Shown here in pieces: positions 1 to 11,869 of a stretch of 64,000 nucleotides of DNA. The stretch's first letter is position 1. Each line of letters opens with the position of its first letter. The DNA comes from Paramacrobiotus metropolitanus (Eukaryota; Tardigrada; Eutardigrada; Parachela; Macrobiotidae), in NCBI RefSeq assembly GCF_019649055.1, contig NW_026570363.1, forward strand, positions 186,001 through 250,000, written 5' to 3'. The position numbers and the translations under genes are program-made. The notes under the pieces were generated by a model. The model searched no databases, had not been told where the DNA came from, and was given only the letters and a program-made list of their open reading frames with translations.

Positions 1-899
1 GATGAACTGTTGTTCAGGTTAGTGACGGGACTTAATTGATAGCGTCAGTTTGCAAGTATAAACTAACGATGTTCAAGTAGCTCACAGTGCTAGTTTATTC
101 GAGTGCAGCGAATTTTTAGTTGATTTTGTTGTAACTGTTTTTTTCAGCTGGTGACCTTGGAGATCTGATTCAGAAATATCATAAACACAAAAATGTGTTA
201 AATATACCAAGTATGATCACCATGGCGTCGCACTTAGCCAGTGGTCTCGATTTTCTCAATGAGAATAACTTCATCCATGGAGATTTGAAACCGGGCAATA
301 TTTTTATTAACGGAAGAACTGGCCCGAAAGGTTGCTGTATGCTGGTCATCGGTGACTTGGATAATGCGGCGCGCATCCACAACGGCAGAATAGACAAGAC
401 AGCACTTCGGGGCTTTCAGTACACTACCGCTTACGCGTCCCCGGAACTACTGAAAGCAGTAGCCCTGCAGGCATGTGAGCAGAGTCTCCAGCGCAGCGAT
501 GTCTGGAGTCTTGGGTGTGTTCTGTTGGATTTGGCTAACTGCTGTTACTTAATTCAAGATAAGATGTACTACAAAGCGGCAGATCCATGCGATAAAATAC
601 CGGATAATGCACATGACCTAATGCTCAAAATCATAGAAGGCTACACTCCATATATTTCGGAACAAATTGCGGAAATTCAGGCCGGTCTTATCCGTTCCTG
701 TCTGACTGTGAAGTGCGACCAACGAATCACGGCTGGCCAGTTATGGAAAAAATTAAGAACAATAATTAACAAGTATAGTGAAGACGTGCGTGAGAAAACA
801 TTCGGTCGTAATCGGGTCATCGTAAATTCCGTAGAGGATGGCCTGTCTGATCCTTTTTCAGCTGAGCAGCAACCTTGGTTTTATTGGTTGGGCAAGTAA
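1..899 (+). CDS. Gene A1: C-terminal kinase domain of a two-domain kinase-like protein (5' part outside window)
   Basis: Two exons are visible: 1-17, ending at a GTTAGT donor, and 148-899, after a T-rich TTTCAG acceptor. They encode a protein-kinase C-lobe. The catalytic loop reads HGDLKPGN, so Asp, Lys and Asn are kept but the usual Arg of HRD is Gly. The DFG position reads GDLDN, so the metal-binding Asp may be kept while Gly is lost. SPE replaces APE, and DVWSLG marks subdomain IX. The ORF ends TGA/TAA-free until the stop at 897-899, and an AATAAA follows at 909. The gene is a close paralogue of A2 (exon 18,230-18,984; roughly four of five residues identical by eye), which shows that the missing 5' part should contain a first, HGH-type pseudokinase domain. 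Activity is uncertain. I infer a signalling or scaffold role only from the fold. Confidence 0.8.
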
Positions 900-908
900 A
901 TACAGTAT

Positions 909-914
909 AATAAA
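909..914 (+). promoter_or_regulatory. Polyadenylation signal of gene A1
   Basis: AATAAA lies 10 nt after the A1 stop codon, in an A/T-rich stretch. It fits as the cleavage signal for A1. No comparable AATAAA is as close in A2. Confidence 0.55.
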
Positions 915-1254
915 ATTATTATTATTATCGACCGAAGCGGTGGCCTTCTATATGCAGGAACACGGGACTTTGTGCGTCTGCAAAGCACTAAGCAATTAGG
1001 GCTTAATCATTAATGTGATACCGACTGACACCTATAGTCCATTTCCCAGTTTTTGGTTCAGAGGTGAAAACAAGGGGCGTGGCTTATACACCCTACAGAC
1101 TTACAGAAAATTAGAATGCTTGTGCGTTCACATACAGTACATCCATTCAGATTAAGAACGATAATTTTATTAATATACTTATACATGCAAAATGCCATTT
1201 TCACTTAAACTCAAAAGATCAGCTAGCTAGAAATAAAACAACCCTTCCAGCTCT

Positions 1255-1809
1255 TTAGAACAAGCAACAGTACCCAAAACGGAAGCCGCATTTCAGCGCT
1301 GAATCTCGGCACTTATGTACACGCTGCCACAAAAACTCAGTGGCACGCGCTTCTCCTGTTTGCCCTTTGATGCGCCGACCGACTCCACTGATAAACTGGC
1401 GGGTTTTGGTGCCGCAACTACCCATCGTTTCCAAAGCTACCGGTTCAAAGAAATATCGGTCAGTGAGTTCCAGATAGACGTCCCTCTTTCGTTCTTCCCC
1501 GTCGTCTGCTGCTAAACCCGCTGCCACTAATGATCCAGCTATGTACGACATCGCGAATGTGTCACATACCGTCACATCCCATATCAGTGGAAGGCCGTTC
1601 CTCCAAGGAAAGAGTAATAAGCCCTCCGGCCACTTTCCGTCTGATCTGCTCAATCCAGGAGGTTCTAGAATTGTCGGGACTTTCGCTGACACAGGACTGA
1701 ATTGTATCACCCTATTCAAACTCGCATGTTGCCCGAATGAATGTCGCCTGATTAAAAACCAGTGTGCAACGGTACTAGTACAGCAAGCACAGTGCGCACA
1801 CAGCCACAT
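1255..1809 (-). pseudogene. Relic of a non-LTR retrotransposon ORF (C-terminal part)
   Basis: An open frame of 184 codons contains the series LIWDVTVCDTFA, then EERKRDVYLEL, then FFEPVALETMG, then RRIKGQTGEARATEFL. This pattern resembles the domain that follows reverse transcriptase in some invertebrate non-LTR elements (WDVT.VDT, E-R-K-Y, PVA.ET.G, TGEPRA..F). I recognise it from memory of the family and cannot search. No RT core, start region or poly-A tail is present, so it is a fragment. It lies between A1 and B1 and is absent from the shorter A2-B2 gap, so it inserted after the block duplication or was lost from copy 2. Confidence 0.45.
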
Positions 1810-2241
1810 TCACTACAGTAAGTTTGAACCAAAAATTACCCAAGGAGATGGACCACTAACAGATGAAATGATGTATCGCGTAATTTTATGTTTAAACAAT
1901 GTTCGCTTAAATAACCTAAAAAAATGCACAGATGTTTGTTGGGTACCAATCAGCAAATAGTGCATTAAATTGCGTCATTAAGTAAATTAAGCAAATATGT
2001 TAGCGCATTAATTAAGAGGTACCTATTTGGAATGATTGGAATGATCATACGAGCGAGCGAAATAAAACAATGAAACACAAATCAAAGCACAGGTGATGTA
2101 CAGTCTGTACAAATTAAAAAGTACACAAGCCCAAATGTTGTATCGTAAAATTTACTTAAAAATACAAAGATATTTATATTGAGGTAAGCGGACATTGCTT
2201 TGTTATAATTACTTTTCTCAAATCTACTGGTACAGAGTAAG

Positions 2242-5200
2242 TTACAACAGGAAATCAAGATGACCCAAATTACGCATTCTGTAAGGATCGAGGAGCATAG
2301 TGTCTTTTCTTTGGATAAGCTCACGATGATGTTGAACAAATGCTCTAAGTTCTTTAAAGACTTGACAGGACAGAAGACGCTCAATGTACTCTTCCTCTGC
2401 CTCTGCCATTTGCAGGCGTAGATCTCCTGTCAGGTCAAGGTTGCATAGGTAATCCAGCTGGCTCAGTGCTCCAATTTCAAAATTTAGGAGCGTGCTACGC
2501 GTAAACTTCAGAGTTCTTAAGCGTGTAAAGCCACTCAGGTCCGCTTGAGCAATCCGAATGCCAGAGCAGTTTTTAAACTGTAGCGATAGTAAATTGTAGA
2601 GGTGGAGACCCCGTAGAAGGCAACAATCGAAATTGGTAATGTCTTCTATCACCAATTTAACGATTAGGTCGGAAATTGGAGAAAAATTTCGGCGGCTAAA
2701 GCTAGCCTCGTCTGAGACGTGTACGGTGATAGGATAATCTCTATCGGCATAACGTATTTGAAAAACAAACATCATATCAAGTATATTATTGTCCGGCCAA
2801 AATTTAGCTTTAAGTTTAGCGATCCGCAGTTGATGGAAGCTGGTTGTGGTGCGACAAATCAGAGCGTTTCTCCAAGCTTCACTTTCCTCTACACTAATCG
2901 CTCTTCGAGAGAAACGCGGCCATTCATTATACAGAATTTTGTACTGTATACTTGGTGAGCAGTAAAATAGTGATTCTGGAATGCTGGAAAATGATTGCAG
3001 TTGATTGGCGGTTGGACGATGAACAGCTTCTGCGAAACACCTCTGCAGAACACGCTGCAATTGGTCCGGAAAATACCACGGAATAATGGGGCGCATACCG
3101 ACTTTCTCAAAAATTAACTGATCCTTGGATATTATTATCGTTGTGGCACTGTTTTCTTTTGCAAGGTCATCGTGACTTTCTTCGATATGGTCAAAGCAAA
3201 GTCCGTTTATCCGGATTCGTGTCATTTCCAGCAATATCTGACCGAAATGCCAGATATTTGTGTTATGGACTTGATCGGTCGAGTAGCCCGAGATCTCTTC
3301 CGGAGCAAATGCATAACCGGTGCTTTGGCTTAGTATTTCCAACCGTTTGCCCGGACTAAACCAGTTTAGCAGAGACGGTGTGATTATGATTTTGGCCGTC
3401 TGATAGATGCCACAACCGTGTAGATTGCACAAATAAACTGAATCTGTGGTGATAGGTTCACATTCAACACTGTTGTCTCTAAGATACTGCAGACCGTTAA
3501 GGATGTCGATACAATACGTCCGAATTTCTGTCCAAGACAGGTACATATTATCTAAGTGCCACAGAAGATTTATGTCGCCTACAATAAAACGAATACTGTT
3601 AGACGAGTGCTTTTCCCAGGGCCTTTTTCGAAGATCTCACGAATGCTGCCGGTTATACTGGTACAATCTATTTTTGATAACCTAATTGCGCGGTTTTGCG
3701 TATTCGTCTTTTATGGAGATTTGCGAATAATCTCCTCAGGATTTTGGTATGTCTCAAGCCTGAATCAACGCCTGCATGTTTGGCGGATGGGGAAGTTAGG
3801 TAAAATAGCAGGTGGGCGCACTACCCTAGGGCCTAGACATATTATTTATGATAATGTGGGTACGCACGTGCCGTTACATGAAATTATTCGTGCAATTCAC
3901 GCAATACGCGGCCAGAAAAGTTACTTACCAGTAGCTTTTCTGTTTACGTTTTCTGTGAGTTTTCGTACCACGGCGCCTACGAGGCTACGTCGACAACTAC
4001 AACGTGTGTAGCTGTGTACTTGTCCCGTTATTATGTCTTCAACGCGCTTACCTACTCTGCCAGCGCCAGCACGCATTCGCTGCGGTTTAAGCGCTTTTTC
4101 AGGGTCGTGCACTCGTAGTATGGTTAACAGTACAGTAACTTAATACTAACCAGAGCTACAGTAGCAGAATCCAGAAAATCGGAGTGCGTTAGTTTCTAAT
4201 TGCAGGTCCAGTAGAACGAACTTAATAACGGCTTCGGTTTTGATAAGCATGTGCTGCACCAGCTGGTTGAGTTTGCACTTGACAATATCTTTCGATTGTA
4301 GAAGTAGAGCGGATTTCGGAATCAACCATTCTTTGCGTATTTCTATTGCAGTAGTGTTTCCATTTTGGTTTCGGCAGCCAGTATGCCGGAAGAGCACTGT
4401 CGGGGGGTATATACAGGCAGACATGGTTGGTACAAGACTGGTGCGAATATGTCGTGACAATCGCCCTCTCAGAGACAAACCCTTCTGGTAGCCCAGATGA
4501 CGAAGCAAGATGGCTGCGTCTGGCCGATCCCGTGGATCTACCTTATGGGTGAGGTAAAGCAAATCAATAACCGCCGGAGGCACAGCGTCGGACGTTAATG
4601 CTAGCCATGAAAGTCGATCATCCACAGGATAAAACATATTTGCACTGATGTCAAATTTGGGGATGATTGTTTGTGTTTCCATGGCGATCTGCTTGCGCTG
4701 GTCAAATAAGTACAACACAACCCTTCCAAAAGACCATATATCCGTTTTACCTGTAAGTTGCTCAAAGCGTCCTTCTGCAGTGCACGCTAGCATTTCTGGG
4801 GACATATAAAATCGGGCATAACGAGAATACGTGTGACGATGTTTCTGAAAAGGCTGCCGCATGTATAGCTTCTGTAAGTGGTTATCCATGTCGCTCAGCT
4901 TGGGTGTAAAGAAAGCTTCATCAGGTTCCAACATAATGTTCCAAGGGTGAATAGCTCCGTGTAACGCACGCGAGGGCTTTCTGTCCGTAGAATGCACAAA
5001 CTGCAGTCCGAGTAAAATACCGTGCGTTAGCTGCATTATTTGTTGTAAGGTCGGTGGCGCTTGGCGATTATGACAGATAAAGTCTCCCAGTGATCCCACT
5101 GGAATATTGAGAAGATAACAAATATCGCAATTGTAACAAAAATATGGAAACAGTCGTTGTTAAATTGTCTCTCATAGGGTAGAGTACCTTCGAGTTAACC

Positions 5201-8200
5201 TAATGTAACAGTTGTAACTCACGGCAAGTTTAGGCATTTTTATAGCACCTCACCATTGTAGTATGTCATTCGCAGCGTTAGCGGGCCTTCCGGCATTATC
5301 GGGACAGTGGAAAGACTGACCAGGTTTGGATGGTTCAGTTCACATAACTGCCGGAGTTCGCGGTTGTAGCCTTCATGCTCCAAATCGCCGACTGTAATAA
5401 CTTTAACAAGACTCGTATTGTCTGATGATTGCAGCCGAAATTCGCCGTGAAGGCCAATCTGGATGCAGATTGCTGGTAGCTCAACCGCATCCGTAGTGCT
5501 GCCAAGCCTAGAATTCTCTTAGTAAATCTTCTATCACAAAAGCTTTCTGGGCGAGTAAACGCTTACCAATGCAGGGCACATTCAGTACTTGATCTATTGA
5601 TTAACATCTGATACCGCCAAACATCGCCAGCCGCTCTTGGTCTTATTAGTTCGACGTGATGTTGTAGATATCGCTTAAGCCCGGCAAATTTGTCCGCACA
5701 ACGGATTTGTTCAATCAGCGTTGGTGGGGACGGTGCTGCAGCGTTTTCATCCAAGATGACCATTTCCAGCTGCGGCATTTCACGTAACGCATTTTCATCA
5801 AAGTGCACGAAAGTACATTCGGGAACCTCGAGGCAACGAAGCTTAGAAAACATTTGAAGGCAGCCTGGTTTGAGCACAACATCTTGGCAGTTGTATAAGC
5901 GAAGACTTAGCAGATTCGGAAGGTTTAACTCTCTGAAAATCTCGCAATCCAAACCGTTTAACCCGGAAACTATCAGCTCAACAATTAGGTCGTTGGCGGG
6001 AGAAAATGTTGCCTGTTTAAAGTCGTTGATGTTCTGCAGCTCGACAGACAAAGGACGATCGCAATCAAAGTTGCGGTACAGTAGCAGCATGACTAACATG
6101 TCCAACTTATTTCCACTTGCCGCAGTAATTCTTATACTCTGAGCTTCATCCTTTTTTGCACCAACTCTCTCACCACCGAATACTTCTGCGAGTGCGTCCA
6201 AAGCCTGTGGACGCATGCAGAAAACCGGTTTCGTGGTGCTGTTAACCACCGCTTCTAACGGCATGGCTGTGCGGAAGAATTCATTGGCAACTAGCTCCTG
6301 CAAAGACGGCCGCTCGTCCTTTGGCAGGAAACACAATTTGATCACGCGCCGGATGTCATCAGCGAGCATGAGTGGAACGTGCGGACGCCAACCGCTTCGT
6401 AACCAATGCATTATTTCAGCATTGGAGACGTCATCTTCGACAACTCTTATTTCCGTTTCGCTATTTTGCGTCGCTTTTTCGAATCGAAGCGTACCGACCG
6501 TTGCCAGCTGCAGCAGAATGTGTCCCATTCCCCACACTTGTTGTTTTTCTGATGCATGAAGCAGACCAGAAATGGATGGTAGGAGTGCCGCTTCGGGAGA
6601 AACGAATCGACCAACTCCTCTGTGATTTCGAAGCAGCTCACTGTTGTTACCGTGTTTCGCAAAGCTCTCCAACAGCAGTTCATCTAAATGAAACGTCGTT
6701 TGTAGTTTGGCTTGCAAGAAAGTACCTCCGATGTGCCTAGAACAAAGAGCCACCATGTAGGCACCAATGCCGTGTATTTGCAGTCGATTTTCTTCCAGAA
6801 ATATCAGTCCCTCCAGCAGCTGCCGGCAGTAAATTTTTATGTAGTTCCACGGCAGCATCGTCTTTGCCAAGTATTTTTCAAGACACTCACTGTCTAAAAT
6901 TAACGAAGCGATTATGCAAAAATCAGGAACGAAGATGCAGATGTACTTACATGGTTCTACTTCAAATTGGTATACTGCGCTGATGTAGTTATGGATATAC
7001 CGTAAATGACAATTCAACATAGGATATATGGATTGGTGTTTTAGTCTGCACAGAGGGAGGATTTTATTTTGCCGGAATGCGAATAATCTGTTAAGAAACC
7101 CGCGATCCGCATGGTTGTATTCAGAATCCAGCAAGCATGGGAATTTGCTCTCCCATATCAGTCTCTTTCCGAACCTCCCAACGGCATTATCCACCGTGAT
7201 AACATAAAAATTGTTTTCGAAGCGTTGCATTCGCTTTACTTTACTGTAATACTGTTTATCTGACCGGTCCGACATTGGCTGATAATATTCAGTTCCCACA
7301 AACCTTCCAATGCGCTGGATACATTCTTGCTCCCTTTTTTCATAGGGAAGGTCGATGGCGAAAATATAATGGTCCATGAGGTCTTGAGCGGTGGGTCGTT
7401 CAAAACTATGCATGCGGTAGCAGAGGTGTATCAGGTCCACAATCCCGGGTGGGGTTGAAGGCAGAAGCAGTTTCATTAATGGCTCCGCAATGGCTAACAA
7501 TGGCAAAGTGTCTTGTGTATAGTACGGATTCTTTTCAAGGTCAGGCACTGTCAGCAGATCTCCGTACGAAATCCTGCGAGAATTTAACATAAAAAGGAAA
7601 ATGTCACCGAAATTCCATATATTATAGGCGCACTGTTCTTCGAAATCTTCGGCAGTAGCCTTGGTCATATCCTTCGACAGGTCCGGTTTGGTGGCGCTCT
7701 CCTTTACGATGGGAGGAACCCGTTCGATGCCCGTTATTTTAGGAGAAGGAAATTCCCGCTCATCGGTCTGTTGCAACAGGATGGTGTCTGTACAGAGGTT
7801 GCCGTGCGCTAATCCGTTTGCATGGAGGAACGCAATGCCTTGCAACACTTCGTGCACAAATTGCAAAGTTTGAAATACGGTGAACTTGCCTTCGTACATT
7901 TCCAGATCGCGCACTGATAAGCAAAGAAACAAATTAATGTGACGAAAACAATTTTCACAACATCACGATGGTAGCATTGTACATAAAATGTAAAAACAAC
8001 CTAACGATCACGCGTGCGCAGAATATGAGAAGTTGGGAACACAAGGTCAACACTTCTTTATTGCTATCTTGTTATCGTAGTTAACAAGAATGGTACTGTA
8101 AGTTCTGTAACTAATGCACTACGTTGTGCATCGTGTAGTTCAAACGTTTAGTTTTACTTGTTAAAAGAAGCAGCGTACGCGTAAACAGTATTACGGAATC

Positions 8201-8771
8201 AGGATACCTGTAGTACGGTAATTCGGAGTATGTACAGCGGGAGGTAATTTTAGGAAACGAAGGTGGAAGGAGATGTCTATAGCCTTCCATAATGAAAGGC
8301 TTCATTATAAAATTGAATGTGCCAGCCATAATAAAAGCATGCCTTCCATAATATTAAAAGTAATGTGTCAGTCGGCAGACTCGAGCCAATGAAAATGCGG
8401 GCACTGCCAATAGTAAGAGCACTGCCAGCAGGCCTAATGCAAACTCGTTTTGTCTATGACTCTATGCATTCGCACTCACTAGGATAATACTCCATCAGAA
8501 CTCCGACACGGTCATGCGTTAATGGGCCGGCATAGTAGTAGTTGACGACGTAGGGGTTTTCCAGTGTACGCAGTCGCTCGGTTCTAGTCCAATCTCGGTA
8601 TTTATCTGGCAATTCTTTGGTGAAATGCTTACAAGCAAATTGTTTCTGCCTTTTAGAAGTTTCCATCCGGACAATGGCGTCATCTTCACCGGCATAAATT
8701 AATTCAGCTTCCCCAACCGGCTCGCCATCAACGCTTACGCTGTTCTCATATACCGTCACAGTGGCAGGCAT
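2242..8771 (-). CDS. Gene B1: four pseudokinase domains and two leucine-rich blocks (6 exons, about 1,706 aa)
   Basis: Exons in transcript order: 8771-8480, 7913-6951, 6893-5567, 5507-5254, 5098-4151 and 3578-2242. Every junction is GT-AG and the total is 5,121 nt, exactly 1,707 codons. The domain order is kinase-like 1 (exons 1-2), kinase-like 2 (exons 2-3), LRR block (exon 3), kinase-like 3 (exons 4-5), kinase-like 4 (exons 5-6), LRR block (exon 6). The protein is thus an internal duplication of a K-K-LRR unit. The catalytic Asp of HRD is missing: domain 1 has HGNLCTD, domain 3 has LHGAIHPWN, and domains 2 and 4 have no recognisable loop. DFG is also lost (SDMDN in domain 3). C-lobe hallmarks survive (MSPEML, DIWSFG, WGMGHILLQ). 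I therefore read it as a non-catalytic scaffold. There is no signal peptide or membrane segment. The start ATG at 8771 is the first in the exon-1 frame. Its paralogue is B2. Confidence 0.82.
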
Positions 8772-9795
8772 CTTTATTGTGATGCCGGTAGCTTTTTTAA
8801 GAACTCGCGAAGGTGTTAATCGGCATTACCCTTACGCGTTCCAGCGAGTGGACGAGCAGCTTAAAATTGCACTTTCAGACACAATTATCTTCAACCGTGA
8901 AACTGAGAATTTACTAAAAGATCGACTAAAATAATCTTGCACACCAATCAAAAGACAAGCTTGTGTATTTTTTTTGCATATTATGCTGACAGTGACAAGG
9001 TATGCAGAAGCCCCGATAATGGAGAACTGCTGAACGGAAAAAGCTATCGGGCATCTTCTGTTCATTATTGACGTTTTGCTATCTCAACAGGATTCCTTTC
9101 ATACGATAGTGGTTTCTTAAAATATCTTTCTGTTTATATCTCCCATTGTTTCGAATAACGGTATACAATGTGGCAGTACTTCCATAACACGTTAAACAGA
9201 TAAAGCACCGCAGAAGACTTTAAGTAACAGTTGAGGATGTGCACAAGTAAGATAACATATGAACAAGGTAAAGACAAAGCGTACAAGTGAAACGGTCAAA
9301 GTTTATGATGCATTTACAGGTTTTTATAAGAACAGTTGATCGTCGGCGCAACTTTCTGTGTGCCTCGGCAGCCTCACAAATATCTTTCAGTGATGAAGAA
9401 ATCGCCTTAACATCGCTATTAATGTAAGAAAGTATGCAGCTAACATAAATAATATTTTTTTAACCTTCAACGCGGCAATGATGATCTAGTGCGACATGAC
9501 AATTCTGTCGGCCGTCAGATGGACAGGCTGCCCAGTCTTGTACTTTGTAGTTTACACTCTACGGCTGCAATATGAAATGATATAAAGAAATAAAGATGTA
9601 CGTAAATATTTCTAGTTCGTACACGTTTTTATTTTGTCATCATGTGCGATGTCGTTCGCTACCAAATTGCCAATAACAATTCCACAAATAATAGCAGAAT
9701 GTTTTAGCGAAACACCATTTGCTTAAGCATATTGAGCAGCCCGGGAAACGATGTTGTACCCGCATCGTAACCATCAAAAGCAAAATAAGGTTATG
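8772..9795. other. Intergenic region between B1 and T1-psi
   Basis: I see no gene here. Stretches near 9,260-9,310 and 9,525-9,600 (around 'ggtcaaagtttatga' and 'gtactttgtagttta') recur near 26,210-26,240 and 26,980-27,050. The tandem duplication therefore carried this spacer as well as the genes. The B1 promoter should lie at its left end, but no convincing TATA or initiator could be assigned. Confidence 0.5.
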
Positions 9796-10364
9796 TCAGT
9801 GCGATGGCATCCGTTGTGGTCTTGTTGGCACGGAGAGCCGATATGATGCGGAAGCCACAGACGGACATGATAACGCTAACATGAGCATCATACAGACGAA
9901 TACCAATTCAAATCCCAAAATCCCGCTTGATACTGGCAGGCCGAATAGTCCCAGTACCATTGGCCTTGGCTTGGATCCACCAAATCCAGCACGTACCACG
10001 CCGAAACAGTGCAAGCGCTGAGTGACACACAATACTCGAGGCGAATGAGACGGCCGTTAACTTCAATCTCCTCCGAATGGTACCACTGTTACGGAGCAGA
10101 CAGGCACCAGCGGCTATCAAGAAGGATCCGGTGACGATGTAGTAGAAGCCCCAGGAAACGCCCGACAAAATTTCCACTTGCCGAACGTGGAGCCCCAAGG
10201 CTGCAAATTATGTCACGCGAGCTCAAGAATAGTTTCCAATAAAAGCAGCGAGAGAAGTTGAATGGTTACCGATAGCGTCCGCTGTGCTAAACGCCAATCC
10301 GCACATAATCTGAATGGTACCCAAAGTGAGGAGACGACCCCCAATTGCATGGCGTATAGTTCAT
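9796..10364 (-). pseudogene. T1-psi: decayed four-pass membrane gene, copy of T1
   Basis: Exon 2 starts like T1 (GLHVRQVEILSG.., then a YYIVTGS helix) and follows it for about 55 residues. The frame then breaks near 10,030, and the rest of the homology continues in another frame. Exon 1 (about 10,364-10,270) keeps the TLGTIQIMCGLA helix, but a G5 run shifts it out of frame with its start codon, and the donor has decayed from GTAAGC to GTAACC. At least two frameshifts and a weak donor make this a pseudogene. The intact relative is at 27,245-27,821. Confidence 0.7.
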
Positions 10365-10378
10365 TTTTTGTGTTGCAG

Positions 10379-10879
10379 CGCTGTGGGTGTACAGATTCCC
10401 CGCTACGGGCTTTTCTGGCATCATCCTGGGCATCTTCTACATCATCACCGGTTCAGTGGGCGTGACTGCCGGTTCCAATGCCCGCAACCCCGTCGGTTCG
10501 GGGCAGCGTCTGGGCAGCACTTCGCTGGAGCTGAGGTTCTCGTTCATTATGATTTCCTTTGGCCTGATCAGCTTGTGCAGTGTTATCCTGCATGAAACAT
10601 GGTATCCCGCATACCACTGGCATGGATACGAAATCGCCGGCGCCCACCTTCTTCGTCATCGTCCTCATCGCCAGCATCGTCATGTGTGTCTTTAGCACCC
10701 GAGCGATGAACGCCATGCACAGCAACCCGGTGACGACGGTTACGCACCTGACCCATGTGGTGCCGCAACCGGAGATGGCGTAAAATGTGGGACAGTATCC
10801 CTGTCAGCAGTTGGCCGCTTATTCGAGACTACAGCCGTACAAACTGCCGCTGCTGGGGTCTATGAATCGGGACAGTAGT
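10379..10879 (+). pseudogene. T2-psi: truncated, frameshifted four-pass membrane gene
   Basis: An acceptor (TGTTGCAG at 10,371-10,378) leads into an exon 2 nearly identical to that of T3: RFPATGFSG, GIFYIITGSVG, SLCSVIL and WYPAYHWHGY. Near 10,647 a deletion of a few bases relative to T3 (GCCCACC against GCCCAACTAACA) shifts the frame, so helix 4 and the tail lie in the wrong frame. No matching first exon lies upstream. Instead the 5' flank is the oppositely oriented first exon of T1-psi, only 15 bp away, so a rearrangement removed it. Confidence 0.72.
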
Positions 10880-10919
10880 CAGAGTCATCTGCGCCTACGC
10901 TTCAGTGCTAAGCTTGTTA

Positions 10920-11265
10920 AGCATTAGTGCTTACATAAATGGGCGTCGTCGCAAGCAAGTGTGACTGTAAATTTTGTTGAATGTACTGCACAAGCACCTA
11001 ATACTGTAACATCTAGGGTCCCAGACGTTTGAATACGGTATTTTAATCTCTGTTGTACAAGCCAGTCCGGACGATGAGCTCGAATAAATACAGCGGAAAT
11101 ATAACTGTTTCGCAATCCGGCGCGCCACGCCAATGTCTACGCGTAGCATGAATTTGAAATGGTTTGTAAAGCCATGATGTAAAAATAAATCTTGGAGGTA
11201 TTAAGTAAAATATAATACGATAACGGACCACTTTATATATCGTAAAAGACATTTAATTAAGCAAA
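10920..11265 (+). repeat. Dispersed 3'-flank repeat of the four-pass (T) gene family
   Basis: Short blocks such as TTTTGTTGAA, GAATACGGTA, CGAATAAATACAGCG, CATGATGTAAAA and AAATCTTGGAGGTATTA recur in the same order at 17,080-17,430, 59,155-59,225 and 61,095-61,310. In three places they lie downstream of a T gene, so they look like the family's 3' UTR copied with the gene. The copy at 17 kb has no coding part and sits inside an intron of A2. Confidence 0.55.
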
Positions 11266-11279
11266 AAATAGTTTTATTA

Positions 11280-11420
11280 AGCTTCTTAAAACTGCCAATG
11301 AAACTTAAGCAAGAGTTTAGAAAACCTAAGAATTACCCAAGAAATCTAAAAATAACCTAAGTAACCTATGAAACTTAAGAAACCAATAACGAAACACAAG
11401 AAACCTAGGAATAACCTGTC
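11280..11420. repeat. Degenerate minisatellite, unit like AAACCTAAGAAT
   Basis: About ten imperfect units of 11-14 bp, all A/C/T rich on this strand (AACCTAAG, AACTTAAG, AACACAAG, AACCTAGG). It resembles neither TTAGG nor TTAGGG closely enough to be called telomeric. No coding potential. Confidence 0.55.
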
Positions 11421-11504
11421 ACGTCTTGGCACAGGTATTTATTGTGCCACTCTGGCCGGATAAACTATAATGAGTAGAATACCACAGAATATCCCGTCCT
11501 CTGT

Positions 11505-11612
11505 AGGTCACAAAATTTAGTTGCTACGCGCCAAAAAAAAATATTAGTCACAAAATTATTAGTCACAAAATTATTAGTTATTTAGTCACAAAATTTAGTT
11601 GCTACGCGTCTT
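11505..11612. repeat. Short direct repeats (ACAAAATTTAGTTGCTACGCG twice, TTAGTCACAAAATTA between)
   Basis: A 21-bp motif occurs twice, about 75 bp apart. The interval is filled by two to three copies of a 15-bp unit containing AGTCACAAAAT and an A9 run. It looks like replication slippage in intergenic DNA between T2-psi and the MAP3K-like gene. Confidence 0.55.
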
Positions 11613-11869
11613 ACACTAAATTACAATATTCAAAAATGTTTGCGCCCTTGTCTTGTAATCAAACCCTGAACAAGTCGTACTTGCTGTTTCGGAATGTGGA
11701 CAAAAGTCACAAAACCTGTTGCCAAACTGTTAAAAGACAGTTTTGGCTGCACTGTTTGATCAGATGCAGCACTTTTTTTCTTCCTTATCGCCATATTATT
11801 AAAGTTGAGAGAATGTTTCGATCAGGTACAGCGTTCTTAACCTAACAGAAAATTCTTAAGACTAAAACA

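Noticed and set aside
5515-5520. Exon 4 of B1 starting at the nearest AG (5,515 or 5,517)
   Set aside because: Either choice creates TGA at the junction. The AG at 5,508 keeps the frame and is matched by TGTAG in B2.
11280-11420. Possible internal telomere repeat
   Set aside because: The units (AACCTAAG and variants) are not a regular TTAGG or TTAGGG array and vary in length.
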